Source of the DNA: Pseudomonas synxantha BG33R
GTDB lineage: Bacteria > Pseudomonadota > Gammaproteobacteria > Pseudomonadales > Pseudomonadaceae
Length of the DNA: 64,000 bases
Direction of reading: 5' to 3'
NCBI RefSeq assembly: GCF_000263715.2
Contig: NZ_CM001514.1
Coordinates: 4,529,674-4,593,673, forward strand
Shown here: positions 17,748 to 27,889 of the stretch, piece by piece
How positions within the stretch are numbered: position 1 is the stretch's first letter
How the letters are laid out: each line of letters begins with the position of its first letter
Made by a program: the position numbers and the translations under genes
The notes under the pieces: generated by a model
Database searches by the model: none
What the model saw: only the letters and a program-made list of their open reading frames with translations
What the model was told of the DNA's origin: nothing

Positions 17748-19172
17748 ATGAACACTACTTTAAGTACCGCCTATAACTACAAGGTGGTCCGCCAATTCGC
17801 CATTATGACGGTGGTGTGGGGCATCGTCGGCATGGGGCTCGGGGTTTTTCTCGCCGCCCAATTGGTTTGGCCTGCGCTCAACTTCGATTTACCCTGGACC
17901 AGCTTCGGCCGCCTGCGCCCGTTGCACACCAATGCGGTGATTTTCGCCTTCGGTGGCTGCGCGCTGTTCGCCAGCTCCTTCTACTCGGTACAACGTACCT
18001 GCCAGACTCAGCTGTTCGCACCAAAAGTGGCTGCGTTCTGCTTCTGGGGCTGGCAGCTGGTAATTTTGCTGGCCGCAATCAGCCTGCCGCTGGGCTACAC
18101 CAGTTCCAAGGAATACGCCGAGCTGGAATGGCCGATCGATATCCTGATCACCATCGTCTGGGTCGCCTATGCCATCGTGTTCTTCGGCACGATCATGAAG
18201 CGCAAGACCAAGCACATCTACGTCGGTAACTGGTTCTTCGGTGCGTTCATCATCACCGTGGCCATCCTGCATATCGTCAATAACCTGGAAATCCCGGTCA
18301 GCCTGACCAAGTCCTACTCGCTGTACGGCGGTGCGACGGATGCCATGGTGCAGTGGTGGTATGGGCATAACGCGGTAGGCTTTTTCCTCACCGCAGGCTT
18401 CCTGGGGATGATGTACTACTTCGTACCCAAGCAGGCCGAGCGTCCGGTGTATTCCTATCGCTTGTCCATCGTGCACTTCTGGGCGCTGATCACCCTGTAC
18501 ATCTGGGCCGGCCCTCACCACTTGCACTACACCGCCTTGCCGGACTGGGCGCAGTCCCTGGGCATGGTGATGTCACTGGTGCTGCTGGCGCCAAGCTGGG
18601 GCGGCATGATCAACGGCATGATGACCCTCTCGGGTGCCTGGCATAAGTTGCGCAGCGACCCGATCCTGCGCTTCCTCGTTGTGTCCCTGGCCTTCTACGG
18701 CATGTCGACCTTCGAAGGTCCGATGATGGCGATCAAGACCGTCAACGCTCTCTCCCACTACACCGACTGGACCATCGGCCACGTACACGCCGGGGCGCTG
18801 GGCTGGGTGGCGATGATCTCCATCGGCGCGCTGTACCACATGATCCCGAAAGTCTTCGGTCGCGAGCAGATGTACAGCCTCGGCCTGATCAACGCGCACT
18901 TCTGGCTGGCCACCATCGGCACCGTGCTCTACATCGCCTCGATGTGGGTCAACGGCATCGCCCAGGGCCTGATGTGGCGTGCGGTCAACGAAGACGGCAC
19001 CTTGACCTACTCCTTCGTCGAAACCCTGGTGGCCAGCCACCCTGGCTTCATCGTGCGGCTGGTGGGCGGTGCGATCTTCCTCACCGGCATGTTGCTGATG
19101 GCTTACAACACGTGGCGCACCGTGCGTTCGGCGCAGCCAGCCGAAATCAGCGCCGCAGCGCAGATGGCCTGA
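17748..19172 (+). CDS. ccoN: Cytochrome cbb3 oxidase subunit I, first copy
   Basis: The 474-residue catalytic subunit of the high-affinity cbb3 terminal oxidase has about twelve membrane helices. It carries the His ligands for the low-spin haem b and the haem b3/CuB centre, for example in [48 protein letters not shown] and [16 protein letters not shown]. It begins [20 protein letters not shown] after GATGGGGA. It heads the complete ccoNOQP operon and is very similar to the second copy at 21356. In P. aeruginosa the corresponding first operon is expressed fairly constitutively. No ANR box is visible upstream here, consistent with that. Confidence 0.95.
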   Translation: MNTTLSTAYNYKVVRQFAIMTVVWGIVGMGLGVFLAAQLVWPALNFDLPWTSFGRLRPLHTNAVIFAFGGCALFASSFYSVQRTCQTQLFAPKVAAFCFWGWQLVILLAAISLPLGYTSSKEYAELEWPIDILITIVWVAYAIVFFGTIMKRKTKHIYVGNWFFGAFIITVAILHIVNNLEIPVSLTKSYSLYGGATDAMVQWWYGHNAVGFFLTAGFLGMMYYFVPKQAERPVYSYRLSIVHFWALITLYIWAGPHHLHYTALPDWAQSLGMVMSLVLLAPSWGGMINGMMTLSGAWHKLRSDPILRFLVVSLAFYGMSTFEGPMMAIKTVNALSHYTDWTIGHVHAGALGWVAMISIGALYHMIPKVFGREQMYSLGLINAHFWLATIGTVLYIASMWVNGIAQGLMWRAVNEDGTLTYSFVETLVASHPGFIVRLVGGAIFLTGMLLMAYNTWRTVRSAQPAEISAAAQMA

Positions 19173-19182
19173 GGAGTCGATG

Positions 19183-19791
19183 ATGAAACACGAAACGATT
19201 GAAAAAAACGTCGGCCTGCTGATGCTGCTGATGGTGCTCGCCGTGAGCATCGGCGGCCTGACCCAGATCGTCCCGCTGTTCTTCCAGGACGTGACCAACA
19301 AGCCGGTGGAAGGCATGAAGCCCTACACCGCGCTGCAGCTGGAGGGCCGCGACATCTACATCCGCGAAGGCTGCGTGCAGTGCCACTCGCAGATGATCCG
19401 CCCGTTCCGCGCCGAGACCGAGCGCTACGGTCACTACTCGGTGGCCGGCGAAAGCGTGTGGGACCATCCGTTCCTGTGGGGCTCCAAGCGCACCGGGCCG
19501 GACCTGGCCCGCGTCGGCGCGCGCTACTCGGACGACTGGCACCGCGCGCATTTGTACAACCCGCGCAACGTGGTGCCGGAGTCGAAAATGCCGGCCTATC
19601 CGTGGTTGGTCACCGCCGCCGTCGACAGCAGCCACACCGAGACCAAATTGAAAGTGATGCGCACCCTCGGCGTGCCGTACACCGACGACGACATCAACGG
19701 CGCGGTCGCCAGCCTCAAGGGCAAGACCGAGATGGACGCGCTGGTTTCCTACCTGCAAGTGCTCGGCACTGCCATCAAGAGCAAGAGGTGA
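19183..19791 (+). CDS. ccoO: Cytochrome cbb3 oxidase subunit II (mono-haem c), first copy
   Basis: The 202-residue membrane-anchored cytochrome c has one N-terminal helix (about 10-35) and a single haem site CVQCH (in [18 protein letters not shown]). A distal Met ligand lies in [13 protein letters not shown] sits 6 bases before ATG 19183; the adjacent ATG at 19180 is too close to it. The product passes electrons from CcoP or soluble donors to CcoN. Confidence 0.95.
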   Translation: MKHETIEKNVGLLMLLMVLAVSIGGLTQIVPLFFQDVTNKPVEGMKPYTALQLEGRDIYIREGCVQCHSQMIRPFRAETERYGHYSVAGESVWDHPFLWGSKRTGPDLARVGARYSDDWHRAHLYNPRNVVPESKMPAYPWLVTAAVDSSHTETKLKVMRTLGVPYTDDDINGAVASLKGKTEMDALVSYLQVLGTAIKSKR

Positions 19792-19794
19792 GCC

Positions 19795-19995
19795 ATGGGA
19801 TTTGAATTCGATGCGGGCACCATCCGCGGCCTCGGCACGCTGGTGGTCGCCATCGCCTTTATCGGCCTGTCGCTGTGGGTGTTCAGCCCACGGCGCAAGT
19901 CGGAGTTTGAGGATGCGACCATGCTGCCGTTTGCCGATGAACCCTCCCCAACCGACGCTCAAGCAGAGCCAGCAACAAGGAGCACTCGGCCATGA
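19795..19995 (+). CDS. ccoQ: Cytochrome cbb3 oxidase assembly/stability subunit, first copy
   Basis: The 66-residue single-helix protein ([39 protein letters not shown]) has the FSPRRKxEFxDA signature of CcoQ/FixQ, which stabilises the oxidase core. It begins 3 bases after the ccoO stop and overlaps ccoP by 4 bases (ATGA). Its C-terminal tail is longer than that of the second copy. Confidence 0.9.
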   Translation: MGFEFDAGTIRGLGTLVVAIAFIGLSLWVFSPRRKSEFEDATMLPFADEPSPTDAQAEPATRSTRP

Positions 19996-20939
19996 CTACT
20001 TTTTGGAGTACATGGATCTGCGTATTGACCCTCGGCAGCCTGATCGGCCTGACCTGGCTGTTGGTCGGCACCCGCAAGGGCGAAACCAAGGGTAGCGTCG
20101 ACCAGACCATGGGCCATGCCTTCGACGGTATCGAGGAGTACGACAACCCGCTGCCCCAGTGGTGGTTCATGCTGTTCGCCGGCACGCTGGTATTTGCCGT
20201 CGGCTACCTGATTCTCTACCCGGGCCTGGGCAACTGGAAAGGCGTGCTGCCGGGCTATGAAGATGGCTGGACCCAGACCAAGGAATGGGACAAGGAAATG
20301 GCCAAAGCCGACGCCAGGTTCGGGCCGATCTTCGCCAAGTTCGCGGCGATGCCCGTGGAAGAAGTCGCCAAGGACCCACAAGCGTTGAAGATGGGCGGTC
20401 GCCTGTTCGCCTCCAACTGCGCGGTGTGCCACGGCTCGGATGCCAAGGGCGCCTATGGCTTCCCGAACCTGGCAGACAGCAACTGGCGCTGGGGTGGTTC
20501 GGCCGAAGCGATCAAGGCTACCATCATGGCCGGTCGCCACGCGGCCATGCCGGCCTGGGGTGAAGTGCTGGGTGAGGACGGGGTGAAAAACGTCGCCGCC
20601 TATGTGCGCCACGACCTGGCCAAGCTGCCCTTGCCGGCGGACAACACCGCTGACCTGGCCGCGGGCCAAGCCGCATTCAGCACCACCTGCGTGGCTTGCC
20701 ACGGCCCACAAGGCCACGGCGTGGAAGCCATGGGCGCGCCGAACCTGACCGAACCAAGCGGGTTTATCTACGGCACCAGCCTGGCGCAGTTGCAGCAGAC
20801 CATCCGCCATGGTCGCCAGGGCCAGATGCCGGCCCAGGAAGTGCTGCAGGGTAATGACAAGGTGCATCTGCTGGCGGCGTACGTGTATAGCCTGTCCCAT
20901 AATGCTGATGGTGCAACGCCAGACAGCCAACCGCAGTAA
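19992..20939 (+). CDS. ccoP: Cytochrome cbb3 oxidase subunit III (di-haem c), first copy
   Basis: The 315-residue subunit has two N-terminal membrane helices and two cytochrome c domains with CAVCH (about residue 142) and CVACH (about residue 235). It accepts electrons from periplasmic cytochromes for the CcoN/CcoO core. It lacks the roughly ten-residue [17 protein letters not shown] insertion that the second copy carries between membrane and haem domains, one of the few clear differences between the isoforms. Confidence 0.95.
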   Translation: MTTFWSTWICVLTLGSLIGLTWLLVGTRKGETKGSVDQTMGHAFDGIEEYDNPLPQWWFMLFAGTLVFAVGYLILYPGLGNWKGVLPGYEDGWTQTKEWDKEMAKADARFGPIFAKFAAMPVEEVAKDPQALKMGGRLFASNCAVCHGSDAKGAYGFPNLADSNWRWGGSAEAIKATIMAGRHAAMPAWGEVLGEDGVKNVAAYVRHDLAKLPLPADNTADLAAGQAAFSTTCVACHGPQGHGVEAMGAPNLTEPSGFIYGTSLAQLQQTIRHGRQGQMPAQEVLQGNDKVHLLAAYVYSLSHNADGATPDSQPQ

Positions 20940-20945
20940 AAGCTC

Positions 20946-21045
20946 TACCTGTGGCGAGGGAGCTTGCTCCCGCTGGAGTGCGAAGCGCTCCCAAGATCTT
21001 GGGGCCGCTGCGAAGCCCAGCGGGAGCAAGCTCCCTCGCCACAGG
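20946..21045. repeat. Long REP inverted-repeat element
   Basis: TGTGGCGAGGGAGCTTGCTC at one end and GAGCAAGCTCCCTCGCCACA at the other are perfect 20-base inverted arms flanking a second pair built on GCGAAGCGC and CAAGATCTTGG. It lies after ccoP1 and may terminate the first operon. Confidence 0.8.
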
Positions 21046-21258
21046 CATAAGTCGCGACCAAGTGTCGCACCCTCGCGACACCCAACTTTCCCCCCCTCAT
21101 ATTCGGGTCTACGCTTGTTCCCACAGTGGAGCAATTCTGGCGTAGGCGACGGTATCCGTTGCGCCCCCTAAAATTCCTGTCCACTTGATCAGCTTTCTAT
21201 TTCGGATTTAATCCTTACGCCAAACATGGAAAGGGCGCAGAATCTGGCGTGGAACGCA

Positions 21259-21272
21259 TTGATACAGGTCAG
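21259..21272 (+). promoter_or_regulatory. Candidate ANR box upstream of second cco operon
   Basis: TTGATACAGGTCAG matches the FNR/ANR consensus TTGAT-N4-ATCAA perfectly in the left half and 3 of 5 in the right. It is 84 bases before ccoN2 and absent from the first operon. ANR control of the second cbb3 oxidase is established in P. aeruginosa. An adjacent perfect hairpin GCCATTGC-GTT-GCAATGGC (21272-21290) begins at its last base. Confidence 0.6.
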
Positions 21273-21355
21273 CCATTGCGTTGCAATGGCCCATCGCTTT
21301 CTACATACTTGCGACCGATTTTACCTATAAAAAACCTAAACCGTGGAACCTTAGA

Positions 21356-22798
21356 ATGAGCACAGCAATCAGTCCGACTGCTTATAACTATAAGGTAGTC
21401 CGCCAGTTCGCCATCATGACGGTGGTCTGGGGGATCCTTGGCATGGGGCTCGGGGTGTTCATCGCCTCGCAACTGGTCTGGCCGCAATTGAATTTCGACC
21501 TGCCCTGGACGACCTTCGGTCGTTTGCGCCCGCTGCACACCAACCTGGTGATCTTCGCCTTCGGTGGCTGTGCACTGTTTGCCACCTCCTACTACGTGGT
21601 GCAACGCACCTGCCAGACGCGATTGATCTCCGATGGCCTGGCCGCGTTCACTTTCTGGGGTTGGCAGGCGGTTATCGTCGGCGCCATCATCAGCCTGCCG
21701 CTGGGCTACACCACCACCAAGGAATACGCCGAGCTGGAATGGCCGATCGCGATTCTGCTCGCCATCGTCTGGGTGACCTACGCAGTGGTGTTCTTTGGCA
21801 CCATCGTCAAGCGCAAGACCAAGCACATCTATGTGGGTAACTGGTTCTACGGTGCGTTTATCCTGGTCACGGCGATGCTGCACATCGTCAACCACGCCTC
21901 GTTGCCGGTCAGCCTGTTCAAGTCCTATTCGGCCTACTCGGGCGCGACGGATGCGATGATCCAATGGTGGTACGGCCACAACGCCGTCGGGTTCTTCCTC
22001 ACCACCGGCTTCCTGGGAATGATGTATTACTTCGTGCCCAAGCAGGCCGAGCGCCCGATCTACTCCTATCGCCTGTCCATCGTGCACTTCTGGGCGCTGA
22101 TCACCCTGTACATCTGGGCCGGCCCCCACCACCTGCACTACACCGCCTTGCCGGATTGGGCACAGTCCCTGGGCATGGCGATGTCGATCATCCTGCTGGC
22201 ACCAAGCTGGGGCGGCATGATCAACGGCATGATGACCCTGTCGGGCGCCTGGCATAAGCTGCGCACCGACCCGATCCTGCGCTTTCTGGTGGTGTCGCTG
22301 GCGTTCTACGGCATGTCGACCTTTGAAGGGCCGATGATGGCGATCAAGACCGTCAACTCGCTGTCCCACTACACCGACTGGACCATCGGCCACGTACATG
22401 CCGGCGCACTGGGCTGGGTAGCGATGATCTCCATCGGCGCGCTGTACCACATGATCCCCAAACTGTTCGGCCGCGCTCAGATGCACAGCGTCGGGCTGAT
22501 CAATGCGCACTTCTGGCTGGCGACCATCGGCACCGTGCTCTACATCGCTTCGATGTGGGTCAACGGCATCACCCAGGGCCTGATGTGGCGTGCGATCAAT
22601 GATGACGGCACCCTCACCTACTCCTTCGTCGAAGCGCTGCAAGCCAGCCACCCGGGCTTTATCGTGCGAGCCCTGGGCGGAGCGTTCTTTGCCAGCGGCA
22701 TGCTGCTGATGGCCTACAACGTCTGGCGCACCGTGCGTGCCTCTGACCCTGTAGAAGCCGAAGCCGCCGCCAAGATCGCCGTTGTGGGAGCCCACTGA
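21356..22798 (+). CDS. ccoN: Cytochrome cbb3 oxidase subunit I, second copy
   Basis: The 480-residue subunit is nearly collinear with the first copy and keeps all haem and CuB ligand segments ([60 protein letters not shown]). It starts [21 protein letters not shown]. Its stop overlaps the next ATG (ATGA), showing translational coupling with ccoO. A candidate ANR box upstream suggests induction at low oxygen, unlike the first copy. Confidence 0.95.
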   Translation: MSTAISPTAYNYKVVRQFAIMTVVWGILGMGLGVFIASQLVWPQLNFDLPWTTFGRLRPLHTNLVIFAFGGCALFATSYYVVQRTCQTRLISDGLAAFTFWGWQAVIVGAIISLPLGYTTTKEYAELEWPIAILLAIVWVTYAVVFFGTIVKRKTKHIYVGNWFYGAFILVTAMLHIVNHASLPVSLFKSYSAYSGATDAMIQWWYGHNAVGFFLTTGFLGMMYYFVPKQAERPIYSYRLSIVHFWALITLYIWAGPHHLHYTALPDWAQSLGMAMSIILLAPSWGGMINGMMTLSGAWHKLRTDPILRFLVVSLAFYGMSTFEGPMMAIKTVNSLSHYTDWTIGHVHAGALGWVAMISIGALYHMIPKLFGRAQMHSVGLINAHFWLATIGTVLYIASMWVNGITQGLMWRAINDDGTLTYSFVEALQASHPGFIVRALGGAFFASGMLLMAYNVWRTVRASDPVEAEAAAKIAVVGAH

Positions 22799-23406
22799 TG
22801 AAGCATGAAGTAGTCGAGAAGAATATCGGCCTGCTGGCCTTCTTCATGGTCATTGCCGTGAGTATCGGCGGCCTGACCCAGATCGTCCCGCTGTTTTTCC
22901 AGGACGTGACCAACAAGCCGGTCGAAGGCATGAAGCCGCGCACCGCCCTTGAACTGGAGGGCCGTGACGTCTACATCGCCAACGGTTGCGTGGGCTGTCA
23001 TTCGCAGATGATTCGCCCGTTCCGCGCCGAAACCGAACGCTACGGCCACTACTCGGTCGCCGGTGAAAGCGTGTGGGACCACCCGTTCCTGTGGGGCTCC
23101 AAGCGCACCGGCCCGGACCTGGCCCGTGTGGGCGGGCGTTACTCCGATGACTGGCAGCGTGCGCACTTGTACAACCCGCGCAACGTGGTGCCGGAGTCGA
23201 AAATGCCGGCGTACCCGTTCCTCGTGGAAAACAAGCTCGACGGCAAGGACACCGCGAAGAAGATGGAAGTCTTGCGCACCCTGGGCGTGCCCTACACCGA
23301 CGAAGACATCGCCGGTGCAGCGGCCGCTGTGAAGGGCAAGACCGAAATGGACGCATTGGTGGCCTACCTGCAAGGCCTTGGCACCATCATCAAAAGCAAA
23401 CGGTGA
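22798..23406 (+). CDS. ccoO: Cytochrome cbb3 oxidase subunit II (mono-haem c), second copy
   Basis: The 202-residue cytochrome has one N-terminal membrane helix and a haem site CVGCH, against CVQCH in the first copy. The rest is closely similar, including [39 protein letters not shown]. The divergence is concentrated in the segment around [18 protein letters not shown]. It functions in electron transfer to CcoN2. Confidence 0.95.
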   Translation: MKHEVVEKNIGLLAFFMVIAVSIGGLTQIVPLFFQDVTNKPVEGMKPRTALELEGRDVYIANGCVGCHSQMIRPFRAETERYGHYSVAGESVWDHPFLWGSKRTGPDLARVGGRYSDDWQRAHLYNPRNVVPESKMPAYPFLVENKLDGKDTAKKMEVLRTLGVPYTDEDIAGAAAAVKGKTEMDALVAYLQGLGTIIKSKR

Positions 23407-23411
23407 CCTAC

Positions 23412-23597
23412 ATGGATATCGGGATGATTCGTGGCCTGGGCACCGTTGTGGTGATGGTGGCCTTTGTCGGCCTGGCGCTGTGGGTGTTCAGCCCGCGGCG
23501 CAAGTCGGAGTTTGACGACGCGACCATGCTGCCCTTTGCAGATGATCCCGAAGCCATCAAGCACGTCGAGCAAGCTTCTAGGAGTAACAAAGAATGA
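23412..23597 (+). CDS. ccoQ: Cytochrome cbb3 oxidase subunit CcoQ, second copy
   Basis: The 61-residue single-helix protein has the same [20 protein letters not shown] signature as the first CcoQ. ATG 23412 is preferred; an in-frame GTG at 23403 would overlap the ccoO stop. It overlaps ccoP2 by four bases, as in the first operon. Confidence 0.85.
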   Translation: MDIGMIRGLGTVVVMVAFVGLALWVFSPRRKSEFDDATMLPFADDPEAIKHVEQASRSNKE

Positions 23598-24571
23598 CTA
23601 CGTTCTGGAGTCTGTACGTCACAGTCCTCAGTCTGGGTACCATCTTCGCCCTGACCTGGCTGCTGCTGTCGACCCGCAAGGGCCAGCGCACCGAGCAGAC
23701 GGACGAGACCGTCGGCCACTCGTTCGATGGCATCGAGGAGTACGACAACCCACTGCCCAAATGGTGGTTCATGCTGTTTGTCGGCACCATCGTCTTCGCC
23801 CTCGGCTACCTGGTGCTCTACCCCGGCCTGGGTAACTGGAAGGGCCTGCTGCCGGGCTATAACTACCTGGACAACGACAAGCAAACCGCCTTTGCCAACG
23901 GCCAGACCGGCTGGACCGGCGTGCACGAATGGGAAAAGGAAATGGCCAGATCGGAAGCCAAGTTCGGGCCGATCTTCGCCAAATTCGCATCGATGCCCAT
24001 TGAAGAGGTGGCCAAGGACCCGCAAGCCCTGAAGATGGGAGGCCGCCTGTTTGCCTCCAACTGCTCGGTGTGCCACGGCTCCGACGCCAAAGGCGCCTAC
24101 GGTTTCCCTAACCTGACCGACGCTGACTGGCGCTGGGGCGGCGAGCCAGAGACCATCAAGCAAACCATCATGCAAGGCCGCCACGCAGTAATGCCAGGCT
24201 GGGCCGAAGTCATCGGCGAGCAAGGCGTGGCTGACGTAGCAGGCTTTGTGGTGACCAACCTCGATGGCCGCAAACTGCCCGAAGGCGCCAAGGCCGACGT
24301 TGCCAACGGCGAGAAACTTTTCGCCGCCAACTGCGTGGCGTGCCACGGCCCGGCCGGTAAAGGCACGCCAGCCATGGGCGCCCCCGACCTGACGCACCCG
24401 GGCGCATTCATCTACGGTTCAAGCTTCGCGCAACTGCAGCAGACCATTCGTTACGGCCGTCAAGGCCAGATGCCTGCGCAGGAGTTGCTGCAAGGCAATG
24501 ACAAAGTGCACTTGCTGGCGGCGTATGTGTACAGCCTGTCCCATGGGGATAAGAAGGCAGAAGAGCAATAA
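23594..24571 (+). CDS. ccoP: Cytochrome cbb3 oxidase subunit III (di-haem c), second copy
   Basis: The 325-residue subunit has two membrane helices and haem sites CSVCH (about residue 157) and CVACH (about residue 248). It is ten residues longer than the first copy because of the [17 protein letters not shown] segment before the [19 protein letters not shown] helix. The operon is closed by a strong terminator 13 bases downstream. Confidence 0.95.
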   Translation: MTTFWSLYVTVLSLGTIFALTWLLLSTRKGQRTEQTDETVGHSFDGIEEYDNPLPKWWFMLFVGTIVFALGYLVLYPGLGNWKGLLPGYNYLDNDKQTAFANGQTGWTGVHEWEKEMARSEAKFGPIFAKFASMPIEEVAKDPQALKMGGRLFASNCSVCHGSDAKGAYGFPNLTDADWRWGGEPETIKQTIMQGRHAVMPGWAEVIGEQGVADVAGFVVTNLDGRKLPEGAKADVANGEKLFAANCVACHGPAGKGTPAMGAPDLTHPGAFIYGSSFAQLQQTIRYGRQGQMPAQELLQGNDKVHLLAAYVYSLSHGDKKAEEQ

Positions 24572-24583
24572 ATCCTCGCACAC

Positions 24584-24623
24584 AAAAAAGCCCCGCCCAG
24601 CGAAAACTGGCGGGGCTTTTTTG
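24584..24623 (+). terminator. Rho-independent terminator of second cco operon
   Basis: AAAAAAGCCCCGCC and GGCGGGGCTTTTTT form a perfect GC stem with a short loop flanked by A and T runs, so it can act in both directions. It lies directly after ccoP2. Confidence 0.9.
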
Positions 24624-24683
24624 TTTCTGGCTTCCGAGTGACTCGTCGATTGCCGCAACCGCTCTGGTTCATGGCTTACCGTG

Positions 24684-24803
24684 GTCACACGCAACGTCAG
24701 CGATTTCAAGTCCAGCGGCGTTGCGCTGATCAATCCATGGGACGAATGACCGTCTTGCGAACAAAAACCGTCCGTACTTCACAAGTCAATTGATCGAGAC
24801 AAC
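24684..24803 (+). repeat. Duplicated 3'-end segment, left copy
   Basis: This stretch aligns without gaps over 98 bases (24697-24794) to 25651-25748. In one shared frame both encode a C-terminus of the form R-(N/H)-(V/I)-SDF-x-x-SG-x-x-LI-(N/D)-P-x-DE followed by TGA, then a conserved downstream tail ending CACAAGTCAATTGAT. It looks like the displaced 3' end of a coding sequence whose body is missing. Confidence 0.7.
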
Positions 24804-24844
24804 GTCCACCAACTGCAACAGATCATTCGCTCTGCTCGCTGAGA

Positions 24845-25342
24845 TTAATACATAACCATCTTATTAAACTCCCGTCGGCGATTACGCAACGGCGCATGAA
24901 AATTATCCAGCCGTTCCAAATCAAACTTATCAATACTGCCATCCGATGAGGGAGCACCTACTTTATCAACACCCTGGGCACTACAAAGCTTATTCAAAAG
25001 TCCGGGCATTAGAAAAATCATCTTAACCAACTCGACGTTCCTTTCCGACACCTCAGGCTTAAACCCGCAAAGCACTTCAACCAAACTCCCAACCGTAATG
25101 CGTCCTGGAGAGCCTGGATCTTCAAACACGTTGAAGTTTTGCAGCAGTCGTTCCACCACCTCGCCCTCTATCACCTTCGAGTCATCAGGCACTCGATTGC
25201 CAGCAAAGGATGGTTGAACGGCAAAACTACGCAACGTCATCGCGCTCGCGGGTACAGCATGATCTGAAGTTGGCAGCCCCAAGATAGAGCGCAGATTAAA
25301 AACCCCGGAACTTGGAGCAGTAAAAACATTATCACTTATCAT
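24845..25342 (-). CDS. Hypothetical protein between duplicated segments
   Basis: The 165-residue soluble protein is AT-richer than the surrounding cco genes and has no signal peptide or membrane helix. Near the C-terminus GAPSSDGSIDKFDLERL resembles a degenerate EF-hand loop (D-G at positions 5-6, Ile at 8, acidic residue at 12), but positions 1 and 3 are not acidic, so calcium binding is doubtful. The N-terminus (MISDNVFTAPSSGVFNL) is Ser/Asn-rich. It lies between two copies of the same 3'-end segment, suggesting it arrived as cargo. Family not recognised. Confidence 0.6.
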   Translation of the reverse strand: MISDNVFTAPSSGVFNLRSILGLPTSDHAVPASAMTLRSFAVQPSFAGNRVPDDSKVIEGEVVERLLQNFNVFEDPGSPGRITVGSLVEVLCGFKPEVSERNVELVKMIFLMPGLLNKLCSAQGVDKVGAPSSDGSIDKFDLERLDNFHAPLRNRRREFNKMVMY

Positions 25343-25640
25343 CTAACACCTCAAAAAGCAGATAAGACCAGAAAAAACAAACCACACACCCATTAGTGAA
25401 TACCACTTACCAAACAGTTCAATCCGCAGAGCAAAAACATGTAAATGCATGTATACATGCTTGGCGACTGGCCATCAGTGGAAACTTCAAGCGGAGCAAA
25501 TAGTAAGCAACCAATCGCACTTGATGCTTGCCTATATATTTACAATTTATGCCATGGCTATAAAACAGCCGAGCCAGCCTGACACGGCAATATAAAAATA
25601 TTGCCAAACTTGATCTGCGCTTTTCCGTGACTCACCCTGC

Positions 25641-25757
25641 TCACGCCACATCAGCGACTTCTGGCCCAGCGGCGCGCCACTGATTGACCCGAGGGACGAA
25701 TGACCGGCACACCAACCAAAACCGTCCATACTTCACAAGTCAATTGATCCAGGTCAC
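25641..25757 (+). repeat. Duplicated 3'-end segment, right copy
   Basis: Counterpart of 24684-24803. It carries the same frame and stop, and ends with an ANR-like motif adjacent to the ccoG upstream region. Confidence 0.7.
25744..25757 (+). promoter_or_regulatory. Candidate ANR-like site upstream of ccoG
   Basis: TTGATCCAGGTCAC matches the left half of the ANR consensus fully and 3 of 5 in the right half. It is about 150 bases from the ccoG start, so a direct class II promoter would require a long leader. Confidence 0.4.
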
Positions 25758-25907
25758 GTACACCATCATTTGATTTCTCCCAACGCGACCAAAGGTCGCA
25801 CCCTTTGCACAACATCGGGGGCGTATCATTAGGCCACTGCAACACCCCCCATTTGACCCTGGCTGGCACGTACTGGCCGAGGCAAATCTCCACCGCCGTG
25901 GGATGCA

Positions 25908-27326
25908 ATGATGAGCAACCAGATACCGGTACATGACGTTACCCCGCCTGCCAAAAACGCGAGCAACAGCGTCGACCTCTACGCCTCGCGAGAGAAAATC
26001 TATACCCGTGCCTTCACCGGCCTGTTCCGCAATTTGCGCATGCTCGGTGGCGCCGGCCTGTTCCTGCTTTACTTCGGCACCGTGTGGCTGAACTGGGGCG
26101 GCCACCAGGCGGTGTGGTGGAACCTGCCGGAGCGTAAGTTCTTCATTTTTGGCGCCACCTTCTGGCCCCAGGATTTCATCCTGCTCTCGGGCATTCTCAT
26201 TGTTGCGGCCTTTGGCCTGTTCTTTATCACCGTGTACGCCGGACGGGTGTGGTGCGGCTATACCTGCCCGCAAAGCGTGTGGACGTGGATTTTCATGTGG
26301 TGCGAGAAGGTCACCGAAGGCGACCGCAACCAGCGCATCAAGCTGGACAAGGCGCCCATGGGCGCCAACAAGTTCCTGCGCAAGTTCAGCAAACACACGC
26401 TGTGGCTGTTGATCGGTTTCGCCACCGGCATGACCTTCGTCGGCTACTTTTCGCCGATCCGCGAGCTGGTGTTCGATTTCTTCACCGGCCAGGCCGACGG
26501 CTGGTCGTATTTCTGGGTCGGCTTCTTCACCCTCGCCACCTACGGCAACGCCGGCTGGCTGCGCGAGCAGGTGTGTATCTATATGTGCCCTTACGCGCGC
26601 TTCCAGAGCGTAATGTTCGACAAAGACACCCTGATCGTTTCCTATGACCCGCGCCGTGGCGAAGTGCGCGGCCCGCGTAAAAAGGGCGTCGACTACAAGG
26701 CCCAGGGCCTGGGCGACTGCATCGATTGCACCATGTGCGTGCAGGTGTGCCCGACCGGCATCGATATCCGCGACGGCCTGCAAATCGAGTGCATCGGCTG
26801 CGCCGCCTGTATCGATGCCTGCGATAACATCATGGACAAGATGGACTACCCACGCGGCCTGATCAGCTACACCACCGAGCACAACCTGTCCGGGCAGAAG
26901 ACCCACAAGTTGCGCCCACGGCTGATCGGCTACGCGCTGGTGCTGCTGGCGATGATCGGCTTGCTGGTCGGCGCATTCTTCATGCGCTCGCTGGTGGGTT
27001 TCGATGTCAGCAAGGACCGCGTGCTGTACCGGGAAAACGCCGAAGGGCGCATCGAAAACGTCTACAGCCTGAAGATCATGAACAAGGACCAGCACGACCA
27101 CACCTACGTGCTCGACGCCGCCGGCCTGCCGGACCTCAAGTTGCAGGGGCGACGCGAAATCAAGGTGGCCGCCGGCGATATCGTCAGTATGCCGGTGGAG
27201 TTGTCGAGTGCGCCGGAGCAACTGCCGTCGAGCACCAACGAGGTGACTTTCATCCTCAAAGATGCCGATGACACCAGCGTTCATATTGAAGCCAAGAGCC
27301 GATTCATCGGCCCACAAGTTCGTTAA
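25908..27326 (+). CDS. ccoG: Cytochrome c oxidase accessory protein CcoG (RdxA/FixG)
   Basis: The 472-residue inner-membrane ferredoxin-like protein has several helices and cysteine clusters for two [4Fe-4S] centres: CIDCTMCVQVCP and CIGCAACIDACD (about 265-310). An earlier GYTCPQSVWTWIFMWCEK motif sits after the third helix. A C-terminal Ig-like domain (about 370-470) is periplasmic or cytoplasmic by family. CcoG is a cupric reductase that supplies Cu(I) for CuB of the cbb3 oxidase. Two adjacent ATGs (25908, 25911) are equally possible starts. It heads the ccoGHIS assembly operon. Confidence 0.93.
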   Translation: MMSNQIPVHDVTPPAKNASNSVDLYASREKIYTRAFTGLFRNLRMLGGAGLFLLYFGTVWLNWGGHQAVWWNLPERKFFIFGATFWPQDFILLSGILIVAAFGLFFITVYAGRVWCGYTCPQSVWTWIFMWCEKVTEGDRNQRIKLDKAPMGANKFLRKFSKHTLWLLIGFATGMTFVGYFSPIRELVFDFFTGQADGWSYFWVGFFTLATYGNAGWLREQVCIYMCPYARFQSVMFDKDTLIVSYDPRRGEVRGPRKKGVDYKAQGLGDCIDCTMCVQVCPTGIDIRDGLQIECIGCAACIDACDNIMDKMDYPRGLISYTTEHNLSGQKTHKLRPRLIGYALVLLAMIGLLVGAFFMRSLVGFDVSKDRVLYRENAEGRIENVYSLKIMNKDQHDHTYVLDAAGLPDLKLQGRREIKVAAGDIVSMPVELSSAPEQLPSSTNEVTFILKDADDTSVHIEAKSRFIGPQVR

Positions 27327-27341
27327 ACAGGGAATACAAGA

Positions 27342-27881
27342 ATGCCCGCAACCACTGCTGCAAGCCCTTGGTACAAGCACCTCTGGCCCTGGATCATCAT
27401 CGCGATCCTGGCCTGCTCGGTGACGCTGACCCTGTCCATGGTGACCATCGCGGTCAACAACCCGGACAACCTGGTCAACGACAATTACTACGAGGCCGGC
27501 AAAGGCATCAACCGCTCCCTGGACCGTGAACGCCTGGCCCAGACCCTGCAACTGCGTGCCAGGTTGCACCTGGATGAACTGACCGGCGAAGTCGAGTTGC
27601 ACCTGACCGGCAACAGCGGCCCTGCAACCCTGGAACTGAACCTGATTTCCCCGACCCAGCCGGAGAAGGATCGCAAGATCGTCCTGGCCCGCAGTGATAG
27701 CGAGCAGGGCCGCTACATCGGCCAGGTCACCGACAAGGTCGAAGGCCGGCGTTTCGTGGAACTGCTTGGCGTGGAAGGCAGCAACACCTGGAGGATGTTC
27801 GAGGAAGAAGAGGTCAGCCACGACAAAGACTTGCTGTTGGGTGACGAACCATTGCAGGGTGCCGAAGACCTGAAAAAATAG
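27342..27881 (+). CDS. ccoH: CcoH/FixH-family cbb3 assembly protein
   Basis: The 179-residue protein has one N-terminal membrane helix (PWIIIAILACSVTLTLSMVTIAV) followed by the NPDNLVNDNYYEAGKGIN motif characteristic of FixH, then a periplasmic beta domain. It is needed for stable assembly of cbb3 oxidase. It begins 15 bases after ccoG and ends 8 bases before ccoI. Confidence 0.92.
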   Translation: MPATTAASPWYKHLWPWIIIAILACSVTLTLSMVTIAVNNPDNLVNDNYYEAGKGINRSLDRERLAQTLQLRARLHLDELTGEVELHLTGNSGPATLELNLISPTQPEKDRKIVLARSDSEQGRYIGQVTDKVEGRRFVELLGVEGSNTWRMFEEEEVSHDKDLLLGDEPLQGAEDLKK

Positions 27882-27889
27882 CAGCGCCC

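Larger units (their letters stand above)
25343..25907. other. AT-rich spacer then ccoG upstream region
   Basis: About 25343-25620 is AT-rich with no confident gene. The right copy of the duplicated 3'-end segment follows (25641-25757). The remainder to ccoG includes an inverted repeat GCGACC-AAA-GGTCGC at about 25786-25800. Confidence 0.5.
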
